DNA from: Diogma glabrata
Taxonomy: Eukaryota; Arthropoda; Insecta; Diptera; Cylindrotomidae
Direction of reading: 5' to 3'
DNA length: 64,000 nt
NCBI GenBank assembly: GCA_963693315.1
Contig: OY856188.1
Span: forward strand, 195,372,322 to 195,436,321
Each line of letters opens with the position of its first letter. Positions within the stretch are counted from its first letter, which is position 1. The notes beneath the pieces are model-generated. The model was not told where the DNA came from and searched no databases. It worked only from the letters and a program-made list of their open reading frames with translations. Below, piece after piece: positions 11,313-23,577 of this stretch. The position numbers were made by a program, and so were the translations under genes.

Positions 11313-12971
11313 TATCATAGAAAAAATTGCATTTCCTAGGCGAGATAAAAACATTTTTCGTTCGTAAATATATCTCACTCGACGTTAGCGCGTCTCGTGA
11401 ACAAATGTTTACTCACGAAAAACAATATTTTCATCTCTTGTAGGAAAATATACTATTTTTTGTAAAATGGACTTATCCCACTTTCAAAATAAACAGCCTC
11501 CTTAAAGTTTTATTGACGAGCATTCTCTAGTTTTGGTTAAGCCACCATATAAATGGATAGGAAAATTCTTTTGTTTTTGGACTGGAAATAAAGAAAATAG
11601 TATCTGGTTGTAAGAAAAACTAATCAAAAATATTATATATTGATGATCTTATCGCAATACAAATTATTCCATACATTATAATTGTGACCCTAACATAAAT
11701 ATAATCCTCAACTTTTCTACAAGAAATTATTGAAATCAAGTTTTGCAAATGTTCTGTCAGCGTAATCCGATGAATCACATAAGAAGAATATTTACTGCAC
11801 AAACCCTCAAAATATTACAAAGCAAGGTTAATAAATTTTCCACTAGAACATTATTGTTATAATAATGACTTGTAACAAACAAAGATTATTCTTTTAAATT
11901 TTAATTAAAATCTTAATAACAATTTCTGATTGGAGTAATGTAATGGAATTATGGATTCATTTATGTTGCATAACTTCTATCAAAACAAAATTATAATTTG
12001 ACGTCAACCGATTTAATTTTTATAAGAATAAATAATTTTGTTCTATAAAACATATAAACGTTCATATTAATAATACAAAATGCCAAACCAGTATTTCAGT
12101 TTTAGTAAACATAGCCAAACGTTCCAATATTTTCATATCGTTTTAATCATTATTCATTATCTCAATTAGATGAATAATTTTAAATTAATGCTGTAAGGTG
12201 ACATTATATTATTATATGTGAAGGATAAGAAAGCAAAACGAGGAAATTTATTCAATAAAAATTTCTATTTTTAGTAACTTGATTTAATTAGCTATGTAGC
12301 TTATAACAGTTACTTCAATTGAAGCTCCGTTATTTCCATTTCATTTTCGTTATTTCCCTTTTTTATCCATTATTATGATTGGTATACGCCAAGGTGATAT
12401 ATAACTCCTTTACATAAAATAATACCGAAAATTATGTTATGATTAACCTTTAACTGACAACAAAAGCAATTAAATTTTTAATATGTTAAATAATTGAGTT
12501 ATTAATTTTCATGAGTAAAAGTATTCCAACTGTTTCAATTGTTGAAATTCTTCATACATCATCTACACGAAACAAGTAATAAATACTTAAAGATCAACAA
12601 GTTAATTATTTACAATGGCAATATATTTTTCTTTAAATAAAATTGAGCTGAAGAGGCAATTGAATTGCAATTGTAAAGTTAAAATACTAAACGGGCATCT
12701 GAGAGTGATTTTATAATGATCTTTGTTTACATTTTAAACACTTAGTGGTTTCAATCAAATAAATCGTGTTTCGCTGTTTATAATACGTCAATTAACAGCC
12801 AAAAAGATGTAGAGAACATTATAGTTGACAATCTCAAAATAATTATATGTTAAGGATCGTCCACATTATTGTAATTTATCACATCGTAGGCGATATTAAG
12901 TTCCAAAATTCGGATAAGGTCCAAACGAGTCATAATTAATCCAACTGTTTCAAGTATTTTCTACATACTTT
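11313..12971. other. AT-rich unassigned DNA
   Basis: A short imperfect inverted repeat (TTTCCTAGGCGAGATAAAAA near 11332 against TTTTCATCTCTTGTAGGAAA near 11437) suggests a MITE remnant. Nothing else is recognisable. Confidence 0.4.
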
Positions 12972-14110
12972 TTAACTTCCCGATATGGAAAGTTATTGTT
13001 TTTGGGTCGATTTTCGAAATCTGAATTTTTATGATATCTTTACGTTTCATGACCTCCTGAAGCTGTTTAGACTATTTTTAGCTGGCAGTTTGTATGTGTG
13101 CGTGTGTTTATGTATGTATGTATCGCTGTTTGTAGACAAATTTTTGTCCAATGCTTTCTCAACAACGGATGGGTCTATTTATGGGTAGCTTAGAGCCCAG
13201 TCCTATTCTAGCGAAATTAAATCATTTGTTTTTTAGTGGTTTCCAAAAAACTGGAGATCATCTTTTGCAAATATCATGAGATTAAATAATGCTATCAAGG
13301 TCATGAAATTTCCATATTGTTTGTCATCATGTCAGCCATTTATAATGACATTTGAATAAACAATTGCTATCTTACTTTTTCAGTTTAAGAAAATGTGCAA
13401 AAACTACGTGCAATTTTCGTTACGCAAACGCATGATATCTGGATGAAACTTTAATATGTGAATGAGCTGCAAACGCATCCGGGTTTACTTGAATATCGAA
13501 GATCAGAGTTATTTTCTAAATTTGACAAAAAGGTCAGAGGTTCGTGAGTGGATCGCTTGGTCAACTGTTTGTTAACTTCTCGATATGGGAAGTTATTGTT
13601 TTTGGGTCGATTTTCGAAATAAGAATTTTTGAACGTCTCAAGACCTCCTGAAGCTGTTTAGGCTATTTTTAGCTGGAAGTATGTATGTGTGCGTGTGTAT
13701 CGTCGTATGTGGACAAAAATTTGTCCAACGCTTTCTCAACAACGGATCATCGATTTCAACGGCAATTGCTTTTTAGTTCACTTTATTTGTTTTTTAGTGG
13801 TTTCCAAAAAACTGAAAATCGCCTCTTGCAAATATTTCGAGAATAAATAACGCTATCGAGACCATTTACCCCCCATTTTGTTTGTCATCATGTCAACAAT
13901 TTATAATGACATTCGTATAAACAATTGTTATCTTACTTTTTCGGTTTTTAAAAAAATTGAAAAATAGGTGTTATTTTCGTTACGCAAACGCGTGAGATCT
14001 TGATGAAACTTTTAAATTAAAATGAGCTGCAAACGCATTCGGGTTTATTTGAATATAGAAAATATGAGCTTTTTCCAAATTTGGCAAAGGAGTCGGAGGA
14101 GGAGGTTTTT
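12972..14110. repeat. Tandem duplication, unit about 600 bp
   Basis: Two diverged copies begin at about 12972 (AACTTCCCGATATGG) and 13572 (AACTTCTCGATATGGGAAG). Both contain TTATTGTTTTTGGGTCGATT, GACCTCCTGAAGCTGTTTAG, GCTTTCTCAACAACGGAT, TTTTTAGTGGTTTCCAAAAA and TTTCGTTACGCAAACGC in order. The start is a palindrome (CTTCCCGATATGGGAAG in consensus). A third, much shorter relative lies at 14835-14890. No coding frame is conserved between copies. Confidence 0.9.
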
Positions 14111-15075
14111 AACAACAATAACACTCAGTCCTGACATTCAATTTTATTGAAACTTAGAGCATAAGGTTTTTTAGTTCCGGGTTTATCTAGGAACTAATTT
14201 CACACTAACTTTGTAACTTTGATGTAACTTAGTTACACTGGTTTGCATCAAATAAAACAAATCGATGTTTGTTAAATTAAATTAAATTATCTCTTTATTT
14301 CAGTTTTTATTTATATAACTTTAAACTTTACAAATAAACTTTTATTTCAAATAAATATATTTTGTAATATTTTATGTGTTCTTAAGATCCACCGATTTTA
14401 GAATGCCAATTATAATTTTATATACTTAAATCTAAAGTTAAGTTAATGAAAACCAGAAAGTTTAATATAATCAAAAACGAGAAATAACATTAATTCATTA
14501 TTTATTACAATTACATACAGAGAGACGACGTCACTTCACGTCATCCCAATTCTTCACAAAATTGTTTATCGTTCTTCGTCTACAACTTCGCTAGCTTAGT
14601 TTCATTCATTAATTGGCAATTATAGAAAATTTATTTAATTATTTAAATTAATTATTTCATTGTAGCGATTGAGTTAAAGAAATCGTCGTGTAATTTAATT
14701 GAGTCGCTACAGTTTTTGTAATGTTTATAGTTTTGATACTTCCGTTTTGTCACTTTCGGCTACATAGATTTATCTTATTCTTTTAAATATATATCACAAC
14801 AACAGCTATTGACGAATCTTTGGTAAAATTTTAATGATATCTTTACCTTTCAATACCTTCTGAATCGGTCTAGACAACTTATTTTAGTTTGAAATCTGAC
14901 TGTTAGTATGTTATTAAATTTAAATATAATTACACACACACATTCAAGTTCTATTTAAATTATTACAAATGGTGTATCGTTTAATAAATAAATCTTAATT
15001 TTGCGTATTTTAGGCTTTAAAAACCCTAATTGAGCTAATATTCACTTTTTGTTCACTTTTTTTCAAATTTGATTT
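14111..15075. other. AT-rich unassigned DNA with a decayed third copy of the 600-bp unit
   Basis: 14835-14890 (TGATATCTTTACCTTTCA, CCTTCTGAA, GTCTAGAC) resembles the first 100 bp of the 600-bp unit. The rest shows no recognisable gene or repeat. Confidence 0.45.
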
Positions 15076-15085
15076 AATATATTGT

Positions 15086-16310
15086 TATGTCACCTAACTT
15101 AGCCCCGCCGTTTTGAGAAAATTGAAAAACAAAGATTGTGCTGTATTGTGTTAAAGTTGTGCTGGATGTGCTACTCAGAAAGAATGCCATATCACCAATG
15201 AAAAAAAGTTGGCACGCTGAAACTATTTTTCGAACAGAAGCTAGCTCCGCCATTTTGAAAAAAACTGAAAAGCAAAGGTTGTGCTGTATTGTGCTCAAGT
15301 TGTGCTGGTTGTGCTACTTAGACAAACATTTTGTAACCCTAACAGAAAATTTTTTGCAAAATTAACATAATTTTTTCGAATAAAATTTAGCCACGCCATT
15401 TTGGAAAAAATGAAAAACAAAAGAAGTGCTGTATTGTGTTAAAGTTGTGCTGGTTGTGCTACTCAAAAAAAATATTGTACCACCAACGAATTAATTTAAA
15501 CACACTAAAGCAATTTTTCGAATAAAAGTTAGCCCCACCATTTTGCAAAAAACAAAAAGGAAAGGTTGTGCTGTATTGTGCTACAGTTGTGCTGGATGTG
15601 CTACTCAAAAAGAGTCCCATATCAACAATGAATAAAACTTGGCACGCTAAAACGATTTTTCGAGCAGAAGGATATCTTCGAGCAGAAAGTTTTCGACCAG
15701 AAGCTTGAGCAGACGTTTGCCCCGCTATTTTGAAAAAAAAAAGTAAAGCAAAGATGTTTCTGTATTGTGCTTAAGTGGAGCTGGTTGTGCTACTCAGAAA
15801 GAATTGCATATAATCAATGAATAGCACATTGACAGACTAAACCGGTTTTTCGAGCAGAAGTTAGCCCCACCAATTTGAAAAAAAAAAAAAATAAAAAACA
15901 AAGGTTGTGCATCAACATCATTCAACATCAACACTATTCAAGTTGGTTGTGCTACTCAGACAAAAATTTCGTATCACTAGCAGAACAATTTTATAACGCC
16001 AACATCATTTCTTCGAATAGAAGTTAGCCCCACCATTTTGGAAAAAGCCAAAATAAAAGGAGTGCTGTATTGTGTTAAAGTTGTGCTAGTTGTGCTACTC
16101 AAAAACAAATTCGCACAACCAACGGAAAAATATAAACACGTTAAAACAATTTTTCGCGTAGAAATTAGCTTCGCCATTTTACAAAAAAAAGAAGGTTGTG
16201 CTGAATTGTACCATAGTTGTGCTGGATGTGCTACTCAGGCAGATTTCTATATCACCAATGAATAAAAGGTGGTGCGCTAACATAGTTTTTCGAGCAGAAA
16301 GCTTTCGAGC
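15086..16310 (+). repeat. Foldback type-1 repeat units, left arm (8 units)
   Basis: Each unit carries TGTGCTGTATTGTG, then GTTGTGCTGGNTGTGCTACT, then a variable part ending in a TTTTTCGANCAGAAG-TTAGCCCCNCCATTTTG block. Unit cores start near 15136, 15277, 15425, 15565, 15750, 15904, 16060 and 16195. The sixth unit is partly replaced by unrelated sequence. Confidence 0.88.
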
Positions 16311-16319
16311 AGATGATTG

Positions 16320-17245
16320 TTTTGTAGTAAAATTTTTTGGTTGTTGTTGTATGAAATATCACTCAAATCTTTAACACAGGTGAATCCCCTACACACAGTG
16401 ATAATTTTGTTAATCCGACTATACAAGATTGTTCGAAATCGTTTGCATTATTTTGTTGTAATGATAAATATTTTTGGAATTTTTTTTTTCATTCAAAAAA
16501 TAAAAAACTGTACAGTTGAGCAAAAAGATGAAATATTCTTTTGATCTCAGAAAATAGAAACGACGTTTATGATTGATTTTGTCATTGATAGATTTTGTTT
16601 GTAGTTGTAATAAATATCACTCAAACCATCAAAACAGAGGATTCCCTTACAGAAAGTGATTATTTTGATAATACAAGCATACAAGATTGTTCGAAATCGT
16701 TTGTTGTATTTTATAGTAATGATAAATATTTTTGGAAATGTTTTTTTCACTCAAAAAATAAAAACTTGTACAGTTGAGAAAAAAGTTGAAATGTTCTTTT
16801 GATCTCAGAAACTACAAACTACGCACGTAGGTGGTTGTATTAAAATTGTTTTGTTTGTAGTTGTAATAAATAGCACTCACGTCATTAAAACAGATTAGAA
16901 ACCTACACACAGTAATAATTTTGATAATCCAAGTATGCAAGACTTTTCGAAATCGTTTGTAGTATTTTATGGAAATGATAAATATTTTTGGAATTTTTTT
17001 TTCATTCAAAAAATAAAAAAACTTATAGTTGAGCAAAAAATTGAAATATTCTTTTGATCTCAGAAACTACAAACGACGTTGTTGATGGTAGTACAATTTT
17101 TGTTTGTAGTTGTAATAAATATCACTCAAATCATCAGAACAGGTGAGTCACCTACACACAGTGATAATTTTGATAATCCAAGTATACAAGATTGTTCGAA
17201 ATCGTTTGTAGTATTTTACAGTAATGATAAATATTTTGCAAATTT
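16320..17245 (+). repeat. Foldback type-2 repeat units, left arm (4 units)
   Basis: GTAGTTGTAA recurs at 16601, 16857 and 17106, with a divergent first unit near 16340. All carry AATATCACTCAAA, CACAGTGATAATTTTG, ACAAGATTGTTCGAAATCGT and GATCTCAGAAA. Confidence 0.88.
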
Positions 17246-17254
17246 AGAGTAGGG

Positions 17255-17580
17255 GTTTTCCATGTTTTGATGATTTGAGTGATATTTATTACAACTACTA
17301 ACAAAAACTGTTACTACAATTATTTACGTCGTTTGTAGTTTCTGAGATCAAAAGAATATTTCATCTTTAAGCTCAACTGTACTTTTTTTATTTTTAAGTG
17401 AAAAAAAACTTTTCAAAAATATTTATCAAAACACTACAAACGATTTGGAACAATCTTGTATACTTGGATTATCAAAATTATTACTATGTGTAGGGGATTC
17501 ACCTGTTGTGAGTGATATTTTATACAACAATTAACAAAAAATATTTACTACAATCATCTACGCCGTTTGTTGTTTCCAAA
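17255..17580 (-). repeat. Foldback type-2 repeats, right arm (inverted, about 1.3 units)
   Basis: This is the reverse complement of the left-arm type-2 unit: TTTGAGTGATATTTATTACA, TCTGAGATCAAAAGAATATT, GAACAATCTTGTATACTTGG and GGGGATTCACCTGT appear in reverse order. The fold centre is near 17247-17255. Confidence 0.87.
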
Positions 17581-17879
17581 AATATTTTTCTTTTTTTCCC
17601 CTTATGTTCAGGTTCCAAATTCACACAGCTTTTGTTAGAATTTTTTTTTTATTGTCCTATATTATGTTGGTGATTCCCTTATTTTATATAAACAAAACAT
17701 GCCAGATTAATTTATGCTATCGAACGCCAGATGTCACTTATATTACAAGTATTATTAAATTAATGTTAACACTGACTTCTACAAGAAAAAATTATGCTAG
17801 CAAAAAAATATTTTTCATTGATTATATATAATCTCTTTCTAAGCAGCCAGCTCAAAAAAATTTCATATCACTACCTACA

Positions 17880-18291
17880 AAACTTTTGTTTTTCATTTTT
17901 TCGAAAACGACGGGGCTAACTACTACTCTAAGAATGGTTTTAGCGTGCCAAATTTTTTGCATTGATAGTATGGAATTTTTTTTAAGTAGCACAACCAGCA
18001 CAACCCTTAAACAATACAGGACAAGCTTTGCTTTTCAGTTTTTCCAAATTGGCGGGGCTAATTTCTGCTCGAAAAAATATGCTAGCGCTCCACCTTTCAT
18101 TCATTGGTGATATGGAATTCTGCCTGAGTAGCACATCCAGCACAACTATAGTACAATACAGCACAACCCTTTTTTTTATTTTCTGTAAAATGGCGGGGCT
18201 AACTAGTAGCACATCCAGCACAACCGTAGCACAATACAGCACAATCTTTGTTTTTCATTTCTCTCAAAATGACGGGGCTAAGCTAAGTGAC
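17880..18291 (-). repeat. Foldback type-1 repeats, right arm (inverted, 3 units)
   Basis: GTAGCACANCCAGCACAAC occurs at about 17986, 18128 and 18207, the complement of the left-arm core. The final unit leads into the terminal inverted repeat. Confidence 0.87.
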
Positions 18292-18689
18292 AATATATTG
18301 TTTTGTAATTTTTCGTTTTTTATTTGTATTAATATTCTCTATACATCATATTTTTGGACAATGCAGTTAAATTATATTGTATAATTTTTTTTATGTTTGG
18401 TATTTTACTATATCTTATCCCGTAACAGGTTTGTTTTTAATCTAACGGGAAGTTTCTGGCGTGGCCCCTATGGTCACACCTCCATCCCACTAGTTATTAA
18501 TTAATTTAATATAATGGATAAATAAATTTAGTATGCAGTTCAATTGATTTAAACATTGGTGCTAATTTAAGTTTTATCTAAATATGTGTCGTTAATTTAT
18601 TTATTTCGATACTTTAATTGTTTCAACATGTTATATGTAGTCTAGTAACTAGACCAAAAGAAGACAGCCAAGTTAACAATAAATACTAT

Positions 18690-18960
18690 CACATAATAAA
18701 ATATGACATAAACCAATATTTCATGATAAGATGGAGGAAGCAAAAATCAAATAAGAGTTAAGAGCAATTTGTAGGAACAAAAGTAAAATGGATTGCTAAT
18801 CATCCAGCTAGAGGTTAATTTCTTCGAGCAAGTTTAGTTTGGCATCATCAAGGAATACTCAATAACTAAGATTGATGCAGTACCGTTGACAGAATAAAGT
18901 TCAGCTACCAGCAAAAGGTGCTTGATCATCATCATCTCATCTGTCAATTTCAGTTACAAC
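18690..18960 (-). repeat. Interspersed repeat family X, central piece
   Basis: On the minus strand, blocks match 19920-20230: TTGATGATG, TCAACGGTAC, the CTATCATAAAATATTGG-like and ATGTCATATTTTATTA-like stretches. The copy is diverged. Confidence 0.55.
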
Positions 18961-19740
18961 GTTATAGTAAAGCATCTGTCTAATAGCATCGTATATATTT
19001 AATACTTAATAATACAAAATCTTACAACATATCTCCTAACCTACACTAATTTAGCCTACATCATCTGCCAACCTCGTTACAATAGAATCAAAATCAATAA
19101 ATGACCAAAAAATTTGATCGAAATGTCGGTCAGATTAAATAATATCGTGACACAAATTAATTTTGTTAATTTAATTCATTAAAATAATTTTGTGTTGTTT
19201 TGGTTTTTTTACCAATTCATAAAAAATTAAACCATTACAAACAATTACATAAGAAAAGTGAAAAGTTGTTATTTCTTGCATTTTTATTTTGCATAAATTT
19301 TATATATTTTTATAATTCAATGTTAAAAAAATTGAATTATTCAACCGGCAAACTCATCGTGGTTATGTTGTTATGTATATATTTATTGTGGAATTGTTAA
19401 ATTTAGTGTAACAAAGTAAAATAGAATGTAAAGATTACAGACTTGATTACAAATTATATCGTTAAATAACGCGGTATAAGTCAACACGAGAAATAAGTAA
19501 GACAATATAAATGGAATGGAAATACTCGAAATGAAATTGATCACGTGCTAGTAACAGCACATATCTTATCGAGCAATGAGCATTATGAATGTGCGATCCC
19601 TTTTAGAGGTGCATGTATTGGAAGTAATCTCTTCGTCGTATGTGCATAATCGCTAAAGAATGCTGAATCTGAACAGAGATATCAAAATTTATTTGAACAA
19701 GATTTTGTTACAGTTTTAATTTTTGTTTTTAAACTAACTA
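18961..19740. other. AT-rich unassigned DNA
   Basis: The 66-codon open frame at 19200-19400 is hydrophobic and AT-driven, with no recognisable family. Nothing else is seen. Confidence 0.4.
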
Positions 19741-19784
19741 ATCTCCGCATGGAGGGATCAGTTTTTATTGTTTTGAAAATTTTT

Positions 19785-20405
19785 TATTTTTGATCTACGG
19801 GTGTGACAATCCCGCGAACTCCAGTCCCTGCTATTGACATACGAGTTAACGTGAGATATCACATACCACTGGCAATAGCAGTGAGATATCACTAGCCAAG
19901 GTGACATCTTAGGGGTGGTGGCGGTTGAACTGTATTCAGTCAACGGTAGCACCCTCAATCTTAGCTGTGAAAAAATCCTTGATGATGAGACGCTATTGCT
20001 TCCTTGAGGAAACGAGCCTTCATATAACTATGTGTGGGCTTTAATGCTCAAGAAAGACAGTGCGTCACAGGATCAAGGAATATGCAACCGGCTGGATTAT
20101 TAGCAACTACATTTTTGTTTTGTTTCAGCAAAATTTTGTCAAAATTTGCTATTTGTTTTTTAATTTACTTTTATTTTCACTATTCTATCATAAAATATTG
20201 GCCTATGTCATATTTTGTCAGTGATAGGATTTTTTGTTTAGTTATCCATTCTTTAACTAAAAATATAAAAAAACAAAAAAAGAAAGATTTACGTCCATCA
20301 ACACCTTTGAACGTATGTTGTTGTGGGACCTTGGTCTTAAAAGGGGTTTATGTGTTATTGTGACACATATTGTAATTCCTACTACACAACACATTTTATA
20401 AAAAA
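19785..20405 (+). repeat. Interspersed repeat family X, longest copy
   Basis: This is the fullest of at least seven related pieces in the window. It starts near GATCTACGGGTGTGACAATC, continues through a TTGAACTGTATTCAGTCAAC block and an ATATTGGCCTATGTCATATT block, and ends GACACATATTGTAATTCCTA then an A run (20400-20408). Copies at 30946-31275 (minus) and 39900-40045 (plus) share this 3' end and A-rich tail but are cut at different 5' points. That pattern fits 5'-truncated retroposition. The 109-codon frame at 20034-20363 is not conserved in other copies. Confidence 0.7.
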
Positions 20406-20779
20406 AAAGTCCAAGCGGCACGTATATCCGCTAGAAATAGGTAGATTTCGAGATCAGACAGTTTTGTGTGCCAGTAGAATCTGATGTATCAGATTAGTTT
20501 AAACAAAACAAACTAATTTAAAACAGATATCGAACAAATTTTAAAAAGAAAATTAGCTACCTACAAGCAAAATTATATCTATCCAATTTTGCAACAAACA
20601 AATATCAAATTTACCACAAAACATGTGTGTGACAATTTATGACACAAACCTATTCTATATCATTTGTCGTGCAATTACTGCAAAATATCAAAATAGTTTA
20701 TTTCTAAGAAAAAAAAATTAATTTCTTCTATTCAAATCTTTTATTTTTTGACTGTTATAAGGTTGACATTGACTGTTAT

Positions 20780-21775
20780 AAGGTTTTTGGAAATTGTAGT
20801 TGGGGATTGTTGCAAACTTTTTTGTTGAAGCCAACAAGTCAAAAACCTCTAATTGCAGAAGTTTATATTTATAAGAAACGGATTAAAATGTTTCCACAGA
20901 TTCTAAATTTATGAAGATTTAAAAAATATTAGTATCCAAACGGCCGTTATAACGGATTAAAAAAACCACTTTTTTTTCTAGTATAAAGCCTATAGTTCCT
21001 TAACCATGTGTCAGATTTTTCTGATTTACGAACTCGTCCAAGATATTAATAAAACACACATTTTTACGAAATGTTTTTGATCTGGTTCCACAAATGCAAC
21101 CGTGAGAGCGCCGGTTGATTCAAACGCATTTTGTGTTTTACAAGCTTTTTTGTTGGAGCCGCTCACTCAGAAACCTCCAACTGCAGATGTCTTTTTTTTG
21201 AAAGAAACTGATTAAAAAGGTTTCAAAGATTCTAAATCTATGAAGTTTTTAAAAATATTAGAATCCAAACGGCCGTCATAATGGATCTAAAAAACAGAGT
21301 TTTTTTCTAGTATAAAGCTTCTAGTTTCTTAACCATGTATTGGATTGGCCTGACGAATTTGTCCAAGATATTAATAAAACGCACATTTTTAGAAAAGGTT
21401 TTTTGATCTGGTCTTATAAATGCGACCGTGAGAGTGCCGGTTGTTTAAAAAAAAATTTTTTTTTGCAAACTTTTTTGTTGGAGCCACTCACTCAGAAACC
21501 TCTAACTGCAGAGGTCTATTTTTAAAACAAATTGATAAAAAAGATTCCAAAGATTCTAAATTTGTTAAATTTTTTGAAATATTAGTATCCAAACGGCCGT
21601 TATAACGGTTTTAAAAAATCAATTTTTTTCAGAAAAAAGCCTCTAGTTTCTTAACCACGTGTCGGATTTAGCTGATTCACGAACTTGTCCAAGATATTAT
21701 TAGAACACATAAGTACAGAAAATTTTTCTGATCTACCTCAACAAATGCGACCGTGAGAGTGCCGGTCGTTTTCGT
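20780..21775 (+). repeat. Three-unit tandem array, unit about 325 bp
   Basis: The block AAACGGCCGT places CGGCCGT at 20941, 21270 and 21594 (spacings 329 and 324). Each unit also has TTCTTAACCA, CCAAGATATTA, a TGATCT block, CGACCGTGAGAGTGCCGG (or a variant) and TTTTTTGTTGGAGCC. The array stops at a GCCGGTCGTT block and is followed almost at once by a long (TA)n run. Confidence 0.9.
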
Positions 21776-21788
21776 TATATCTCATATC

Positions 21789-22011
<223 letters not shown>

Positions 22012-22319
22012 TTTTTTTTTTTTGTTTTTTCGTCTCCGCTTATCATATATAGTCGTTTGGCACAAAAATTTTTCCGAAATTCCGAGATGAAGCCCATTGC
22101 AATAGGTAGATTTTTATATGAAATCGACCTAAAAAAAAAATGTCGTTCGACCGAACGAAAAACCTAGAGTGAGTGTAATGTTTTATAATTTATTTTGATT
22201 AAAATGATTGTTTTTGATTCAAACGAATTCAGCTTTCGTTGGACCTGTTATTTATTTTTGTTTTTCCGAATGTTGTCGTTGTTGTTTAATTTGAGTTTGC
22301 ATTATTTCAGAGTTTCGCC

Positions 22320-23330
22320 GCTACATATACTCCCCCACCAGATCAAAAATTAAGAATTTTAGATCGATACAAGTTAATTGGACTTGTTTGTGTTGCTTTT
22401 GCGTACTTTGGCTGCCGGCAGGATGTTGTAGACTGGTTTTAACCTGTCGATGCCGATTGTCTTTCCGTGAATGTGAACGACGAAAACTTACGCAATTTGC
22501 GTACAAATGGCAATGGTCCCTCGTAAGGTGTACAAAGAGTTCCTTTAACTTTTTCCACTCGGAAAAAAACGTGTGTGCAGTGGGGATGAAGATATCGGTC
22601 TGATTAGATTGCCTGGAAGAAGTAAGGATTAAGGTTTGAATAATTGTTTGCTGTAGGAGAGCCGACAAAGAATTCGCCAGGGACTTTTAAAGTTTGACCA
22701 TACACTAGTTCTGCAGGTGTTCAGTTGACTTCTTTCTTGGAAGAGGTTCTTATGCTAAGTAATACTATTGGGAGTCCTGTGTTCCAATGAACGGTATTCC
22801 ACCGTGCTAACAGCGATGCTTTAAGTTTGGATTGCAAGCAGTTGTGCGGATACGATGAGCTCCCAGAAGCTTCGTAAGTTCGTTGAACAGATTGGCTTCA
22901 AATTGTACGCACGATCTGTCGTTATGACCGAGGGAATACCAAACCTAGAAATGTATTTCTGTTAAAGTGTTGATGCAACGGTACTTGCTGTTATGTCTTT
23001 TAATGGGTATGCTTTTGACCAGCATGTAAAGCGGTTTGCTGTAGTCAATATGTAACTGTTTGATTGCGGAAGTGGCCTAACGATGTCGATGTAGATATGA
23101 TCAAATCTGCAATTTAGTAATTCAAATTTACCAATCGGGGATTTTATGTGTCTTTGAATTTCACATGATTTAGTCCATATCCCTGTACAGTCAACATTCA
23201 TTCGTTGCCATAAATACCTGGATGTAATTAATTTGAACGTTGCACGTATGCCAGGATGTGTTAATTATCATGTAGGTTATCGAAAATCGTTTTTCTTCTG
23301 CTGTTTATGCTGACGTAGGGTTGATTATAA
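22320..23330 (-). pseudogene. Decayed Gypsy integrase and C-terminal tail (Mag/CsRn1-like)
   Basis: On the minus strand, 22962-23201 translates to an integrase core piece with FDHIYIDIVRPLPQS, a YILTTANRFTCW block and PLKDITASTVA. This matches the first catalytic Asp region of Metaviridae integrases (HIDIVGPLP type, with G replaced by R). Continuing to lower coordinates in shifted frames are remnants resembling FGIPSVITTDR (second Asp region), QFEANLFNELTKLLG and PRKKST..., then near 22330-22560 a broken HIHGKTIGIDRLKP-like tail typical of the Mag/CsRn1 group. Stops and frameshifts break it throughout. No reverse transcriptase part or LTR was found attached, so it is an isolated 3' fragment. 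Confidence 0.8.
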
Positions 23331-23577
23331 CCAGAGATATCTCGTACCAGTTTTTGTCGTTGATTCCTGATTATTGTATGAACTTAAGTTTAACTTTTGT
23401 TGATCTTGATGCTTTGTCGGGACTAATCAACAATTTCTTATGTTCATCGTCCTCTTGTTGCAATTTCTGTAAGTCTTTCAAGTTGAAAGTAGAAGTCCAG
23501 GTTTCTGTTTAACTCTTTCACCAGAACTTGATAAGCAATCCTTGTCGGCGTTGTCTTATCCTTTGATGTGTTGTAAG

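Larger units (their letters stand above)
15086..18291. mobile_element. 3.2-kb foldback transposon with compound arms
   Basis: The outer ends TGTCACCTAACTTAGCCCC (15088 onward) and TGTCACTTAGCTTAGCCCC (complement, ending 18291) are inverted repeats, flanked by the direct repeat AATATATTGTT at 15076-15086 and 18292-18302. Each arm is made of tandem repeats. The left arm has eight units of 140-160 bp (15086-16310), then four of about 250 bp (16320-17245). The right arm has the 250-bp type inverted (17255-17580), a 270-bp stretch of unrelated sequence, then three inverted units of the first type (17880-18291). There is no transposase, so this is a non-autonomous element of Foldback/Galileo-like architecture. 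Open frames inside it are repeat artefacts. Confidence 0.9.

Noticed and set aside
15074..18384. Several 65-118-codon frames with similar peptides on both strands
   Set aside because: All lie in the foldback repeats and reflect repeated DNA, not a protein family.
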